Below the pieces are notes generated by a model. It worked only from the letters and a program-made list of their open reading frames with translations, did no database searches and was not told the origin of the DNA. The position numbers and the translations under genes were made by a program. Shown piece after piece: positions 1 through 7,821 of a stretch of DNA of 25,699 bases. Location: the NCBI GenBank assembly GCA_964516095.1, contig CAZEYS010000018.1, positions 1 to 25,699 on the forward strand, given 5' to 3'. Source of the DNA: Hydrogenothermus sp964516095 (lineage in GTDB: Bacteria; Aquificota; Aquificia; Aquificales; Hydrogenothermaceae). Every line of letters starts with the position of its first letter. Positions within the stretch are counted from its first letter, which is position 1.

Positions 1-37
1 TTTTTTGAAAATCTTCTATTTTATACAACCTGCTCTC

Positions 38-1102
38 CTACTTTGTGAAAAATGTGTATTTTACAATTTTACCTAAAAAACTTCCGAAATCTTTAGGGAT
101 AGCTGTCCGTGGAAGTTTATAAGGGTTTTGAGCTTTTCTGATAATGTCCTTTTCAACTGTAAAACCTGTATCAAAATAATCTTTTACAATATCAATTAAA
201 AAGTCATCATAATGTCCAAATGGATAGGAAATATGTCTGACTTTCTGGCCTATCATACTTTCTAACTCTGTTTTTGACTTTTTAAGTTCTTTTTCTATTC
301 TTAGTTTTCTTTTTTCTGTAGTTTCAAACTCTAAAAGAGAGTTAAAGTTCTTTTCTACTTCTTTTTTCAGGATTTTTTTCCAGTTTTTTTGAGAGAAAAA
401 TCGGTTATCCAAGGATTTAATAAACTCTTTCACTTCTTTTTTTAAAAAACCTCTTCTTACAGAAAGATTATTTCTATCTGGGAAAAGCGGATAACCAATC
501 CTTGGTTCGTCTAAATTTGAAAAATCATCAGAGTAACCATAAGCATATATATTACTCCAGTGCCCATTTTTTCCATCATAAAAATCTAAAATACTATCTT
601 CATAAAAAACTTTCGCGTGTACATCAGCATGACACTGGATATCAAATACATCTTTCATTTTGTTAAGTTCAGCTACTGTTAAAAAGTCTTCTGATTTTCC
701 ATATTTTAAAAATTCATAATTTGCCTGTGCCATGGTTTTAGGTTTGTGAAGCTGGGAAAAGGGAACTTTACCTTTCCAGTAGTCTTCTAATGTTGGTCTA
801 ACTTTATCTTCTCTATTTATACGTGAGGTTATAGGGAATATTGTTGCTTTCAGACGGTGTTTTTTTAGTATTGGATAGGCATAAACAAAGTTGTCTGTAT
901 AGCCATCGTCAAAAGTAATAACAATAGATGGTTTATCTGGTTTCTTGTCTTTTATAAGATAATCATAAACGTCGTCTAAAGTTAGCACATTAAAAAATTT
1001 TTTAATAATTCTCATTTCATAATCAAAAGTTTTGTAAGCTACGTCAAATCCCCATTTAGGAAGAATTTTATGATAAAAAATCACAAATATATTATTTTTC
1101 AC
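38..1102 (-). CDS. Polysaccharide deacetylase (NodB-type) family protein
   Basis: 354 residues. The NodB-type metal-dependent deacetylase signature is visible: TFDDGY around residues 63-68 (D65/D66), a CHADVH metal-binding HxxxH at 157-162, and SYPFGHYDD at 292-300. A long charged insertion (about 175-285) separates the second and third motifs. The family (PgaB/IcaB, chitin and peptidoglycan deacetylases) removes N- or O-acetyl groups from sugars. There is no clear signal peptide, so the enzyme may be cytoplasmic and act on a lipid-linked or nucleotide-linked glycan. Its start overlaps the end of the upstream glycosyltransferase gene by 11 bases, so both are probably translated together and work on the same surface glycan. 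It is the last fully visible gene of the rsmD-coaD-lptE-holA-ruvB operon. The family call is firm; the substrate is unknown. Confidence 0.88.
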   Translation of the reverse strand: MKNNIFVIFYHKILPKWGFDVAYKTFDYEMRIIKKFFNVLTLDDVYDYLIKDKKPDKPSIVITFDDGYTDNFVYAYPILKKHRLKATIFPITSRINREDKVRPTLEDYWKGKVPFSQLHKPKTMAQANYEFLKYGKSEDFLTVAELNKMKDVFDIQCHADVHAKVFYEDSILDFYDGKNGHWSNIYAYGYSDDFSNLDEPRIGYPLFPDRNNLSVRRGFLKKEVKEFIKSLDNRFFSQKNWKKILKKEVEKNFNSLLEFETTEKRKLRIEKELKKSKTELESMIGQKVRHISYPFGHYDDFLIDIVKDYFDTGFTVEKDIIRKAQNPYKLPRTAIPKDFGSFLGKIVKYTFFTK

Positions 1103-2192
1103 TTAACATCTCCGTGAAAAGGTTTATATATTTATCTGCAGTCTTGTCAATAGAGTACTCTTTTGCTGTCTCTACAGCTTTTAAAGCTATCTTTTTATAT
1201 TCTTCATCTGAAAGATTTAGCATTAACCTCATTTTTTCAGTTAAACCTTCAATATCACCAACGGGCACACTGAATCCATTTTCTCCATCTTTTAGGTATT
1301 CTCCAATACCTCCTGCAAGTGTTGAAAGTACAACTTTTCCTGTTGCCATAGCTTGAAGAAGGGCTCCAGCTATCCCTTCAAGATTTGAAGAAAGTACAAA
1401 GAAATCAGCTGAGTTTAAAATGTCAGGTATATCTGTTCTAAAGCCAAGACCAATAACCTGTTTTTCAACGTTAAAGTTTCTGGCTATTTGCGGTGCTTCT
1501 TTATCTGTGTTAAGCCCTACTAAAACCAATAAACAGTCTTTACAGTTTAATTTTGCAAAAGCTTCTATAAGTTTGTCCTGTGCTTTTACCTGTAACTGCC
1601 AGTTTGCTACATTTACAAATATCTTCTTATCAGTAGGAAATCCAAGTTTCTTTCTCAGTTTTACTTTATCTTCTGGTCGGGGATGAAACCTTTCTAAATC
1701 TATACCGCTTTCTATCACCACGAGTTTTTCTTTTAAAAAATCAGCTTCTTTTAGTTTCTTATAAACTTCTTTTGATACAACTACTATTTTATCAGCTATT
1801 GAATACTTGAAATGTTTAGAAAACCAGGATGGAATTCTACCAGAACGCCGTACGGCTATTATTTTAGGTTTATCTTTTAGTAAAATTGTTGCTCCTCTTA
1901 TATAATCAAATGCATCAGGTGAATTTCCAACTACTATATCAAATTTTTCCTTTTGTATAATTTTGCGTAGTCTTACGTAGTTCAACAGATTTTTTCTATT
2001 TCTTTTATCACTGTGGTCAAAAAAATGAAAAGGTATATTGTAAGGTCTTAACTTTTCAATCATCTGGGTGTACTTTGATGATAAGGCTATATGAACATCA
2101 ACTCCTTTTTTCTTAAGTTCTCTGGTTGTTAAATACACCTGTTCTTTTGTTCCCCCCCATCCAGTTCCGTCTACAACCTGAAGCACTTTCAC
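1092..2192 (-). CDS. Glycosyltransferase family 4 (GT-B fold)
   Basis: 366 residues starting at a GTG. It has the two-domain GT-B layout. The N-terminal domain opens with a glycine-rich loop (DGTGWGGTKEQ, about 8-18). The C-terminal GT4 nucleotide-sugar domain covers about 185-350, with the SSNLEGIAGALLQAMATG block at 268-285. In the usual EX7E motif the second glutamate is replaced by glutamine (E272, Q280), a change that occurs in some GT4 subfamilies. The enzyme would transfer a sugar from a nucleotide-activated donor during LPS or other surface-glycan synthesis. Its gene overlaps the deacetylase gene downstream and lies 10 bases after the small membrane peptide gene. Donor and acceptor cannot be read from sequence. 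Confidence 0.9.
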   Translation of the reverse strand: MKVLQVVDGTGWGGTKEQVYLTTRELKKKGVDVHIALSSKYTQMIEKLRPYNIPFHFFDHSDKRNRKNLLNYVRLRKIIQKEKFDIVVGNSPDAFDYIRGATILLKDKPKIIAVRRSGRIPSWFSKHFKYSIADKIVVVSKEVYKKLKEADFLKEKLVVIESGIDLERFHPRPEDKVKLRKKLGFPTDKKIFVNVANWQLQVKAQDKLIEAFAKLNCKDCLLVLVGLNTDKEAPQIARNFNVEKQVIGLGFRTDIPDILNSADFFVLSSNLEGIAGALLQAMATGKVVLSTLAGGIGEYLKDGENGFSVPVGDIEGLTEKMRLMLNLSDEEYKKIALKAVETAKEYSIDKTADKYINLFTEMLSEK

Positions 2193-2202
2193 TGAAGTTA
2201 AC

Positions 2203-2367
2203 CTATGAATTATTTTTATTTACGTTTTCCTGCTTAGAATACCACTTTTTATCTCTTTCATCTACGACAGTTCCTTTTTTCGACCAATAAATCATCAAAA
2301 ATATTATTATTCCAAACATAAGACCGAAAACTACAATTGTAAGAATAAGTTCAAATGTTTCGTTCAT
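2203..2367 (-). CDS. 54-residue single-span membrane peptide, unknown function
   Basis: Small open frame on the minus strand, ATG at 2365-2367 and TAG at 2203-2205. The product begins MNETFELILTIVVFGLMFGI. It has one hydrophobic span (about residues 7-28), a WSKK positive stop-transfer site and a hydrophilic basic C-terminus, predicting the tail in the cytoplasm. The start lies inside the last codons of ruvB (17-base overlap) and the stop is 10 bases before the glycosyltransferase start. It therefore exactly fills an otherwise odd gap in a fully overlapping operon, which is the main argument that it is real. Size and layout resemble CcoQ/FixQ-type peptides, but no oxidase genes are nearby, so no function is assigned. 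Confidence 0.65.
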   Translation of the reverse strand: MNETFELILTIVVFGLMFGIIIFLMIYWSKKGTVVDERDKKWYSKQENVNKNNS

Positions 2368-3301
2368 ACTCTCTCTCCTTTATATATTGCAGACCTTTTT
2401 GTGTAATTATTCTACCTCGGGGAGTTTTTTCAATAAAGCCTATCCTTATTAGATAAGGTTCTATAACATTTTCTATCACATCTTCTTCTTCGTGTAAAAT
2501 GGAAGAAATTGTTTTAATTCCAACAGGTTTATTTTCAAATCGGTATACGAGAATTTTCAGATACTGTCTATCTTTAAATGAAAGTCCATATTCATCTATT
2601 CCTATTAAATCAAATGCATGTTTTACAAGTTCAATATCAATTTTATTTACCTTATTTACGACTGCAAAATCGTAAACCCTTTTAAAAAGCCTTTTTGCTA
2701 TTCGTGGAGTTCCTCTACTTCTTTTTGCTATTTCTTCTAAAGCCTTTTTATCTATTAATACACCTGCTTTATTTGCCTCTATTTTTAGTATCTTTATTAA
2801 AGAATTTAAATCATAAAAATCAAAGTTAAGTATAATTCCAAATCTTGATAATAGTGGAGTTGATAACATCCCTGCTTTTGTGGTTGCCCCTATAAGGGTA
2901 AACTTCGGTAAATCAATCCTGATGGTTCGTGCAGCTCTATTTTTCCCTAAAATTATGTCTATGGCAAAGTCTTCCATGGCTGTATATAAAAGCTCTTCTA
3001 CAGGTTTACTTATGCGGTGTATCTCGTCTATAAATAAAATATCTCCTTCCTCTAAGTTTGTTAGAATACCTGCTAAATCTGCTTTTTTAGTTAATACTGC
3101 TCCAGTTGTAACTGTTATATTTGCCTTAAGTTCATTTGCTATTATGTTAGCAAGTGTTGTTTTTCCAAGACCCGGAGGACCAGAAAGTAAAACGTGGTCT
3201 AAGGTATCCTTTCTTTCTTTTGCAGAGCTTATAAAAATACTAATTTGTTTTTTTATGTGTTCTTGCCCTATATAATCTTTTAAATATAAAGGTCTGTTCA
3301 T
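2351..3301 (-). CDS. ruvB: Holliday junction branch migration ATPase RuvB
   Basis: 316 residues, close to the usual size. RuvB is the hexameric AAA+ motor that, with RuvA, drives Holliday junction branch migration in recombinational repair. Visible: the RuvB N-terminal LKDYIGQEHIKKQI block, Walker A GPPGLGKT (41-48), Walker B DEIH (92-95), sensor/arginine-finger LSRFG (R153), and a C-terminal winged helix (about 236-310) with the RTPRGR-like KTPRGRI wing. Its ATG overlaps the holA stop (ATGA), so translation is coupled. ruvA and ruvC are not in the window. Confidence 0.97.
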   Translation of the reverse strand: MNRPLYLKDYIGQEHIKKQISIFISSAKERKDTLDHVLLSGPPGLGKTTLANIIANELKANITVTTGAVLTKKADLAGILTNLEEGDILFIDEIHRISKPVEELLYTAMEDFAIDIILGKNRAARTIRIDLPKFTLIGATTKAGMLSTPLLSRFGIILNFDFYDLNSLIKILKIEANKAGVLIDKKALEEIAKRSRGTPRIAKRLFKRVYDFAVVNKVNKIDIELVKHAFDLIGIDEYGLSFKDRQYLKILVYRFENKPVGIKTISSILHEEEDVIENVIEPYLIRIGFIEKTPRGRIITQKGLQYIKEREYERNI

Positions 3302-4296
3302 GATAAAATCACTTTCATTACATATTCTTCTAATTTTTTTTCTATTTCAGCATAGTACATTTTTTGATGAACTTCTGTCTCATAAAGAAGGTTTATTGCT
3401 TTGATGATAGAACTAAGGGTCCATATTTTACTGGCATCCTCAATTAACTGCTGTTGAGGTCTATAATTGATACCAGCCTTTAAGAAACTCTCCGATTTTG
3501 AAACTCCTTTAGACTGCAAACTTTTATATAGCAGAAGCTTGTTCAATGTATTTAATATAAACGACTGTATCTCAAAAGGATGTTGACCAGACTCTACAAG
3601 AATTTTTAAAGTTTTTAGGGCGGTTATATCTTTTTTCAGGAACTGAGACTGAAATGCAAAAATATTTGCTTCTGGCTTTGAAAGTACAATTTCGTCAATA
3701 TCTTCTTTAGTTATCTCGTCCTTGTCTGCTGCATAGATAAGAAGTTTTTCTATCTCCTGTTTAGTATCGTATAAATTTCTTGGAAGCTTGGACACAAGAT
3801 ATTTTAAAGTATCAATGTCTATTTTTTTACCTGCCTTTTCTATCTTTTTGTATACAGAAATTTCAAATGCTTTTGGAGTAAGCTTAGGAGAGTTTATTAA
3901 CTGGACTGTAGAAGTAATTTCTTTATAAGGTGATTTAGTAGGCAATTTTTCTTTAGAAGAAACTAAAAATAACATATCAGGATGCTCCACTTTCTTTAAA
4001 AACTCAATGAAATCTTTGTAATGCTCTTTTTTTAAATTTGACAGAAAACTGTCTACATCCCATACTACTGCTATATTTCCTTTGGAGAATAAAGAACCGG
4101 AACTAAATATAGTTTTTAACTGGTTTAAATTTGTTTCATCTCCCCATAAAAAGTGAAAGTCTGAGGCTCTATTTTTAAATTTTTCTATTAGTTGTTTTTT
4201 TAAAAGGTCTTCATAGCCATAAATTAACACAACAGGCTGTAGATTTAAATCTTGTGGTTCTTTTTTTATAAGTTTTACTATATTTTCTTCCTTCAT
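3298..4296 (-). CDS. holA: DNA polymerase III delta subunit
   Basis: 332 residues, typical for HolA. Delta is the clamp-loader subunit that opens the beta sliding clamp. The protein shows the degenerate AAA+ layout: an N-terminal domain with the YGYEDLL block (about 26-32) in place of a functional Walker A, a middle helical domain with the KLPRNLYDTKQEIEKLL segment (about 168-184), and a C-terminal collar domain with the FAFQSQFLKKD segment (about 213-223). It lies directly downstream of lptE with an ATGA start/stop overlap, the same lptE-holA order as in E. coli. That context supports both calls. Confidence 0.92.
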   Translation of the reverse strand: MKEENIVKLIKKEPQDLNLQPVVLIYGYEDLLKKQLIEKFKNRASDFHFLWGDETNLNQLKTIFSSGSLFSKGNIAVVWDVDSFLSNLKKEHYKDFIEFLKKVEHPDMLFLVSSKEKLPTKSPYKEITSTVQLINSPKLTPKAFEISVYKKIEKAGKKIDIDTLKYLVSKLPRNLYDTKQEIEKLLIYAADKDEITKEDIDEIVLSKPEANIFAFQSQFLKKDITALKTLKILVESGQHPFEIQSFILNTLNKLLLYKSLQSKGVSKSESFLKAGINYRPQQQLIEDASKIWTLSSIIKAINLLYETEVHQKMYYAEIEKKLEEYVMKVILS

Positions 4297-4769
4297 TTTA
4301 GCTCATTTAGTAATGAAAAAATCCTAACTTGTATTAGTTTACCTAAATTTTCTATGGCGTATCTTCTCTCAATATCTGCCCTGAGACCTGCACCTACATA
4401 CTGGGTAGTTTCTACTATGTCTTTATTTAATAGGGTATTCCCTTCTTTATCCTTTATCTTTAAATTTAAATTCATATAAATTTTGTAAACATTAGCCCTC
4501 TGAGATTCAGAGTATCCAATTGGATAGAAAGATATACTTTTTAGAGACAAATTCAATATAACATTCTTTTTGTAGCTACAGTCCAGATGTTCTCCATGAG
4601 CCAGTACAGCATCTCTTACATCTCTATTTAATATATCTAAAACAGTAGGTTCAGGAGAATTTATAAAAACCTTTTCTACACATATATTTAGTTTATTTTT
4701 ATCAAAATTAACTGGCTTATAACCACATCCAACTAAAAAGATAACTAAAGTTAGTATAAACCTTAGCAA
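4293..4769 (-). CDS. lptE: LptE-like LPS-assembly lipoprotein
   Basis: 158 residues from a TTG start that overlaps the coaD stop. The first 15 residues form a lipoprotein signal ending in the lipobox LVGC (C15), so the mature protein would be acylated and sent to the outer membrane. The rest has the LptE look: GYKP right after the cysteine, a short alpha/beta body, and a C-terminal helix (RADIERRYAIENLGKLIQ, about 129-146). LptE plugs the LptD barrel and helps place LPS on the cell surface. Sequence identity in this family is low, so the call rests on the lipobox, size, fold pattern and the conserved position immediately before holA. Confidence 0.8.
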   Translation of the reverse strand: MLRFILTLVIFLVGCGYKPVNFDKNKLNICVEKVFINSPEPTVLDILNRDVRDAVLAHGEHLDCSYKKNVILNLSLKSISFYPIGYSESQRANVYKIYMNLNLKIKDKEGNTLLNKDIVETTQYVGAGLRADIERRYAIENLGKLIQVRIFSLLNELK

Positions 4770-5248
4770 TTTAATTTTTCCCTTAATTTTTTAGCTACAA
4801 ATTCAGGAACCATATTTGATACATCTCCACCGTGAAAAGCTACATCCTTAACAATAGATGAACTTATATGTATAAATTCTTGTGAAGGCATCATAAAAAA
4901 GGTTTCTGCTTTTTTAAGATTGTAATTTGTTATTGCTATTTGAAGCTCATATTCAAAATCTGTAAACAGTCTTACACCTCTTATAATTACATTCGTATTG
5001 TATTTTTCAATAAAATCTACAAGCAATGTGTTAAAACCTTCAACAATCACTCTATCTTGAAAATGTTCAGTTGATTTTTTTATCATTTCAATTCTTTCGT
5101 CAAGGGAAAATAAAGGGTTTTTTTTAGGATTTTCAGCAACAGCAACCACAACAGTTTCAAAAATGTTAAGGGCTCTTTTGATAATATCCAGATGACCCAA
5201 ATGAAAAGGGTCAAATGTTCCTGGATAAACACAAGTTCTCTTTATCAT
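4763..5248 (-). CDS. coaD: Phosphopantetheine adenylyltransferase (CoA biosynthesis)
   Basis: 161 residues, the normal CoaD length. The enzyme joins 4'-phosphopantetheine and ATP to give dephospho-CoA, the penultimate step of coenzyme A synthesis in the cytoplasm. Key features: YPGTFDPFHLGHLDII (8-23) with the nucleotidyltransferase HxGH motif (H16, H19), the RGVRLFTDFEYELQ block (90-103), and the second ATP-binding motif ISSSIVK (128-134). The start shares one base with the rsmD stop (TGATG), indicating translational coupling; rsmD-coaD is a common bacterial gene pair. Confidence 0.97.
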   Translation of the reverse strand: MIKRTCVYPGTFDPFHLGHLDIIKRALNIFETVVVAVAENPKKNPLFSLDERIEMIKKSTEHFQDRVIVEGFNTLLVDFIEKYNTNVIIRGVRLFTDFEYELQIAITNYNLKKAETFFMMPSQEFIHISSSIVKDVAFHGGDVSNMVPEFVAKKLREKLNC

Positions 5249-5706
5249 CAGCTCTCCTTGTACCAGAATGACAATATTGTATCTCCATATTTTCTCTCAT
5301 CATCTGCACCAAATTTATGATTTGACCTATGTTCAAGTATAAATACTCCGTTTTTATCTAAATGATTTAATGCAAGTTCTATCAACTTATCATATTTTTT
5401 ATAGTTGTAAGGAGGATCTGCAAAGATAATGTCAAACTTTTCACTTGTATTTTTTAAAAAAGATAAAGCATCTTTCGAAAACACTTTAACCTTATCTCTA
5501 AAATTTTGGGTTTTTTTCCTTATATCAAATGCTCTTTTTTTGTTTAGTTCAACAAAGTATACCTTTGAAGCACCTTTTTTTAAAGCAGTTATTCCAATTT
5601 CTCCAGTTCCGGCGAATAAATCTAAAAAAGATTTTTCCGAAACATCATATAGAATGTTAAAAAGTGCCTGTTTTACTTTGTTAGATGTTGGTCTTAAATC
5701 AGTCAT
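5248..5706 (-). CDS. rsmD: 16S rRNA (guanine-966-N2)-methyltransferase RsmD, N-terminally short
   Basis: 152 residues. RsmD methylates G966 of 16S rRNA using S-adenosylmethionine. The LRPTSNKVKQALFNIL block (4-19), SAM motif I DLFAGTGEIGIT (29-40), acidic motif II VELN (52-55) and catalytic DPPY (97-100) are all present. Typical RsmD proteins carry about 25-30 further residues before the RPT block; these are absent, and an in-frame TGA lies about 15 bases upstream of the ATG. No Shine-Dalgarno sequence precedes the start. A TATAAT (5713-5718) sits six bases before the ATG, so a leaderless message is possible. First gene of the eight-gene operon. Function is likely retained, but the missing N-terminal hairpin is notable. 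Confidence 0.88.
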   Translation of the reverse strand: MTDLRPTSNKVKQALFNILYDVSEKSFLDLFAGTGEIGITALKKGASKVYFVELNKKRAFDIRKKTQNFRDKVKVFSKDALSFLKNTSEKFDIIFADPPYNYKKYDKLIELALNHLDKNGVFILEHRSNHKFGADDERKYGDTILSFWYKES

Positions 5707-5712
5707 TATGTT

Positions 5713-5718
5713 ATTATA
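5713..5718 (-). promoter_or_regulatory. Candidate -10 element for rsmD, leaderless configuration
   Basis: On the minus strand a perfect TATAAT ends six bases before the rsmD ATG, which would place the transcription start at or next to the start codon. No convincing -35 was seen 16-18 bases upstream, and AT-rich DNA gives chance matches, so support is limited. Confidence 0.35.
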
Positions 5719-5745
5719 TCATTATAAGGATAAAGAGGGAATAAA

Positions 5746-6327
5746 ATGAAAAAAATTCTGTTTTTAATACTTGTATGTGTAAGCTTCGTTTATGCTAAGG
5801 GAGTGCTCTTCTATAAAGATGAGGCATATAAATCTATGAAAACTAAATATGAAAAACAAAGATATATTGCTGAAATGGTAGATGATGGAATACCTTCTCC
5901 TAAATTCCAGTCTGATATTGTAGATATTGCAATAGGTCTTTTAGGGACGAAGTATGTTTTTGGTGGGGAAAGTGTAGATGGTATGGACTGTTCTTCATTT
6001 GTACAGAAAGTATACAAGATAGCAGGTATAAATCTTCCTCGAACAGCACGATATCAAGCTAAATTTGGGATATATGTTTCTTTAAAAGATTTGAAACCTG
6101 GAGATTTACTATTTTTCCAGACATACGCGAAATTTCCGTCACATGTTGGGATTTATATAGGAAACAATAAAATGATACATGCTTCATCTGCAGCAAAGAG
6201 GATTGTGATATCCGATATTGATAAAGACTATTATTTACGGCATTTTTTATATGCCAAACGTATATTTTTATATAATCCAGTAGCCATCTTAAATACAGAG
6301 GAAAAGGTGAAAAATGGAAAAAACTAG
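5746..6327 (+). CDS. Secreted NlpC/P60-family cell-wall hydrolase
   Basis: 193 residues. A Sec signal peptide is clear: MKK, a hydrophobic stretch, and a probable cleavage site after YA (about 17). The NlpC/P60 cysteine peptidase domain covers about 55-160, with catalytic cysteine in GMDCSSF (C82) and the two histidines in PSHVGIYIG (H133) and MIHASS (H145). The family cleaves peptidoglycan stem peptides, usually the D-Glu to diamino-acid bond, in the periplasm. There is no separate SH3 or LysM binding domain. It is divergent from rsmD, only 39 bases apart, and overlaps hslV by 14 bases, so the two are probably cotranscribed. Confidence 0.92.
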   Translation: MKKILFLILVCVSFVYAKGVLFYKDEAYKSMKTKYEKQRYIAEMVDDGIPSPKFQSDIVDIAIGLLGTKYVFGGESVDGMDCSSFVQKVYKIAGINLPRTARYQAKFGIYVSLKDLKPGDLLFFQTYAKFPSHVGIYIGNNKMIHASSAAKRIVISDIDKDYYLRHFLYAKRIFLYNPVAILNTEEKVKNGKN

Positions 6328-6847
6328 AAGTACAACAATCCTTGTTGTTAGAAAAAATGGTAAAACAGTAATAGCTGGAGATGGGCAGGTAACACTTGGC
6401 CACACTGTAATGAAAAAAGGAGCTAAAAAAATAAGAAAGCTATATGATGGGAAGGTAGTGGTAGGATTTGCAGGTTCAGCTGCTGATGGCCTTGCTCTTA
6501 TGGAGAGATTAGAGGCCAAACTAAACAAATACAGTGGTAATTTACTAAGAGCAGCTGTAGAGCTCGCAAAAGACTGGAGAATGGATAAATATTTGAGAAG
6601 ACTTGAGGCTGTTTTAGTAGCAGCAGATAAGGAAAATATGTTTTTAATATCTGGAAATGGTGATGTTATAGAGCCAGACGAACCAGTCCTGGCAACTGGT
6701 TCAGGTGGTGATTTTGCAAGAAGTGCAGCTTTAGCTCTCTATAGAAATACTGAATTAGATGCCAGAAAAATAGTAGAAGAGGCAATGAAAATAGCTGGTG
6801 AAATCTGCATTTATACGAATCACAACATAACAATCGAAGAACTTTAA
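6314..6847 (+). CDS. hslV: ATP-dependent protease proteolytic subunit HslV
   Basis: 177 residues, usual HslV size. HslV forms a two-ring proteasome-like chamber opened by the AAA+ partner HslU. The proteasome-like N-terminal threonine block is TTILVVRKNG, followed by AGDGQVTLGHT, the KIRKLYDGKVVVGFAGSAAD segment and a C-terminal GEICIYTNHNITIEEL. By alignment with the family the nucleophile should be T7, so the six residues MEKTRS would have to be removed as a short propeptide, as in the Thermotoga protein. The start overlaps the NlpC/P60 gene. hslU is not adjacent. Its end overlaps the convergent sigma factor gene by 4 bases. Confidence 0.95.
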   Translation: MEKTRSTTILVVRKNGKTVIAGDGQVTLGHTVMKKGAKKIRKLYDGKVVVGFAGSAADGLALMERLEAKLNKYSGNLLRAAVELAKDWRMDKYLRRLEAVLVAADKENMFLISGNGDVIEPDEPVLATGSGGDFARSAALALYRNTELDARKIVEEAMKIAGEICIYTNHNITIEEL

Positions 6848-7680
6848 GATAAAAAATCTTTAAGATGCCTTTTTACAGCAAGAGATCTCAGTTTTTTCAA
6901 GGCTCGGTTTTCTAACTGTCTAACTCTTTCTCTTGAAATACCCAGCATTTCACCAACTTCATTAAGGGTTTTCGGCTCAACTCCTTCAAGACCATATCTA
7001 TGTTTGATAATTTCTCTTTCTCTTTCATCAAGTACTTTTAAAAGTTTTTCAAGTTCCTTATGAAGAGCATCTTCAACAACCTCTTTTTCTACATCTTCTG
7101 TACCTTTTTTGGAGATTAAATCAAGAAGGGTTACATCTTCATCTTCACCAATAGGCATATCAAGAGAATAAGGCATTCTTACTATCTGTAGTGCCTGTTT
7201 TACTTTTTTTGGGTTTGCGTCAACTTCTTTAGCAATTTCTTCAATGGTTGGTTCCCTATCCAGTTTTTCTTTTAATTTTTCATATGCTTCCTTTACTTTA
7301 CTGATAAATAAAGACTCTTTTATAGGTATTCTAACAGCACCTGTTTGCTGAAATATTGTTTGCATAATAGCCTGTCTAATCCACCACACTGCGTATGAAA
7401 TAAATTTTACATCTCTATCTGGATCAAACCTCTTTGCTGCCTCTATTAAACCTAAATTACCTGCTGCTATTAAATCAGTTAAAGGAACACCCCAGCCCAT
7501 AAAATTTTTAGCAACATTAACGACAAAGCGTAAATTTCCCTCTACCAATTTCTTTAAGGCTTCTTTGTCTCCTTTTTTAGCTTTTATGGCAAGTTCTTTT
7601 TCCTCTTCAGGAGTTAAAAGAGGATGTTTAGCCATTTGTTGTATATAAAGATTTAAAGTAGTCTGATCTTTATCAGCCAT
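6844..7680 (-). CDS. RNA polymerase sigma-70 family factor (group 2, RpoS/RpoD-like)
   Basis: 278 residues. The protein has regions 1.2 to 4.2 but no region 1.1 or non-conserved insertion, so it is shorter than a primary RpoD. Visible: region 1.2 (about 7-40), the core-binding and -10-recognition region 2 including GNLRFVVNVAK, DLIAAGNLGLIEAAKRFD and the WWIRQAI helix (about 48-115), region 3, and region 4.2 with the helix-turn-helix TLNEVGEMLGISRERVRQLE (near 241-260). The absence of a 1.1 domain and the near-complete consensus in 2.4 and 4.2 point to a group 2 alternative sigma recognising promoters similar to those of the primary factor; Aquifex carries an RpoS-annotated homologue. Monocistronic, convergent with hslV. 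Confidence 0.9.
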   Translation of the reverse strand: MADKDQTTLNLYIQQMAKHPLLTPEEEKELAIKAKKGDKEALKKLVEGNLRFVVNVAKNFMGWGVPLTDLIAAGNLGLIEAAKRFDPDRDVKFISYAVWWIRQAIMQTIFQQTGAVRIPIKESLFISKVKEAYEKLKEKLDREPTIEEIAKEVDANPKKVKQALQIVRMPYSLDMPIGEDEDVTLLDLISKKGTEDVEKEVVEDALHKELEKLLKVLDEREREIIKHRYGLEGVEPKTLNEVGEMLGISRERVRQLENRALKKLRSLAVKRHLKDFLS

Positions 7681-7726
7681 AATATATCCCCTTTGATTTT
7701 ATGTTAGCTATAAATAATAATCATTC

Positions 7727-7755
7727 TTAATAATTTTTGCTATGACAATACTCAA
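7727..7755 (-). promoter_or_regulatory. Candidate promoter of the sigma factor gene
   Basis: On the minus strand TTGAGT (7750-7755) and TATTAA (7727-7732) are separated by 17 bases; each matches 4 of 6 consensus bases. The predicted start lies about 35-40 bases before the ATG at 7680, leaving room for the AGGGG ribosome-binding site. The spacing is good and the hexamers are moderate. Confidence 0.4.
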
Positions 7756-7798
7756 GTTTTTTATAAAAATAAAGATAAAGTGTCTTTAATAGAAAGGC

Positions 7799-7821
7799 AA
7801 GGGGAAATTACTGTTCCCCTT
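7799..7821 (-). terminator. Hairpin overlapping the aspS stop, possible weak terminator
   Basis: AAGGGGAA (7799-7806) and TTCCCCTT (7814-7821) form an 8-bp stem with a 7-base loop that contains the aspS stop codon. On the minus strand the stem is followed by GCCTTTCTATT, a poor U-tract, so termination would be weak or factor-assisted. Confidence 0.4.

Noticed and set aside
1..28. Possible start of a further minus-strand gene (TTG at 26-28, AGGAGAG a few bases before it).
   Set aside because: Only nine codons are visible before the window edge, too few to support a gene, although spacing to the deacetylase stop is compatible with one.
6842..6866. Two copies of CTTTAAGAT separated by seven bases at the hslV/sigma factor overlap.
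   Set aside because: They are direct, not inverted, repeats within coding DNA; no terminator or site function is evident.
6844..7680. Reading the sigma factor as the primary RpoD or as heat-shock RpoH.
   Set aside because: It lacks region 1.1 and the RpoD insertion, and it does not show an evident RpoH box; proximity to hslV is convergent, not operonic.
7705..7730. AATGATTATTATTTAT-like stretch upstream of the sigma factor gene resembling half of a Fur box.
   Set aside because: The match is partial and the region is nearly pure A/T, so chance similarity is likely.
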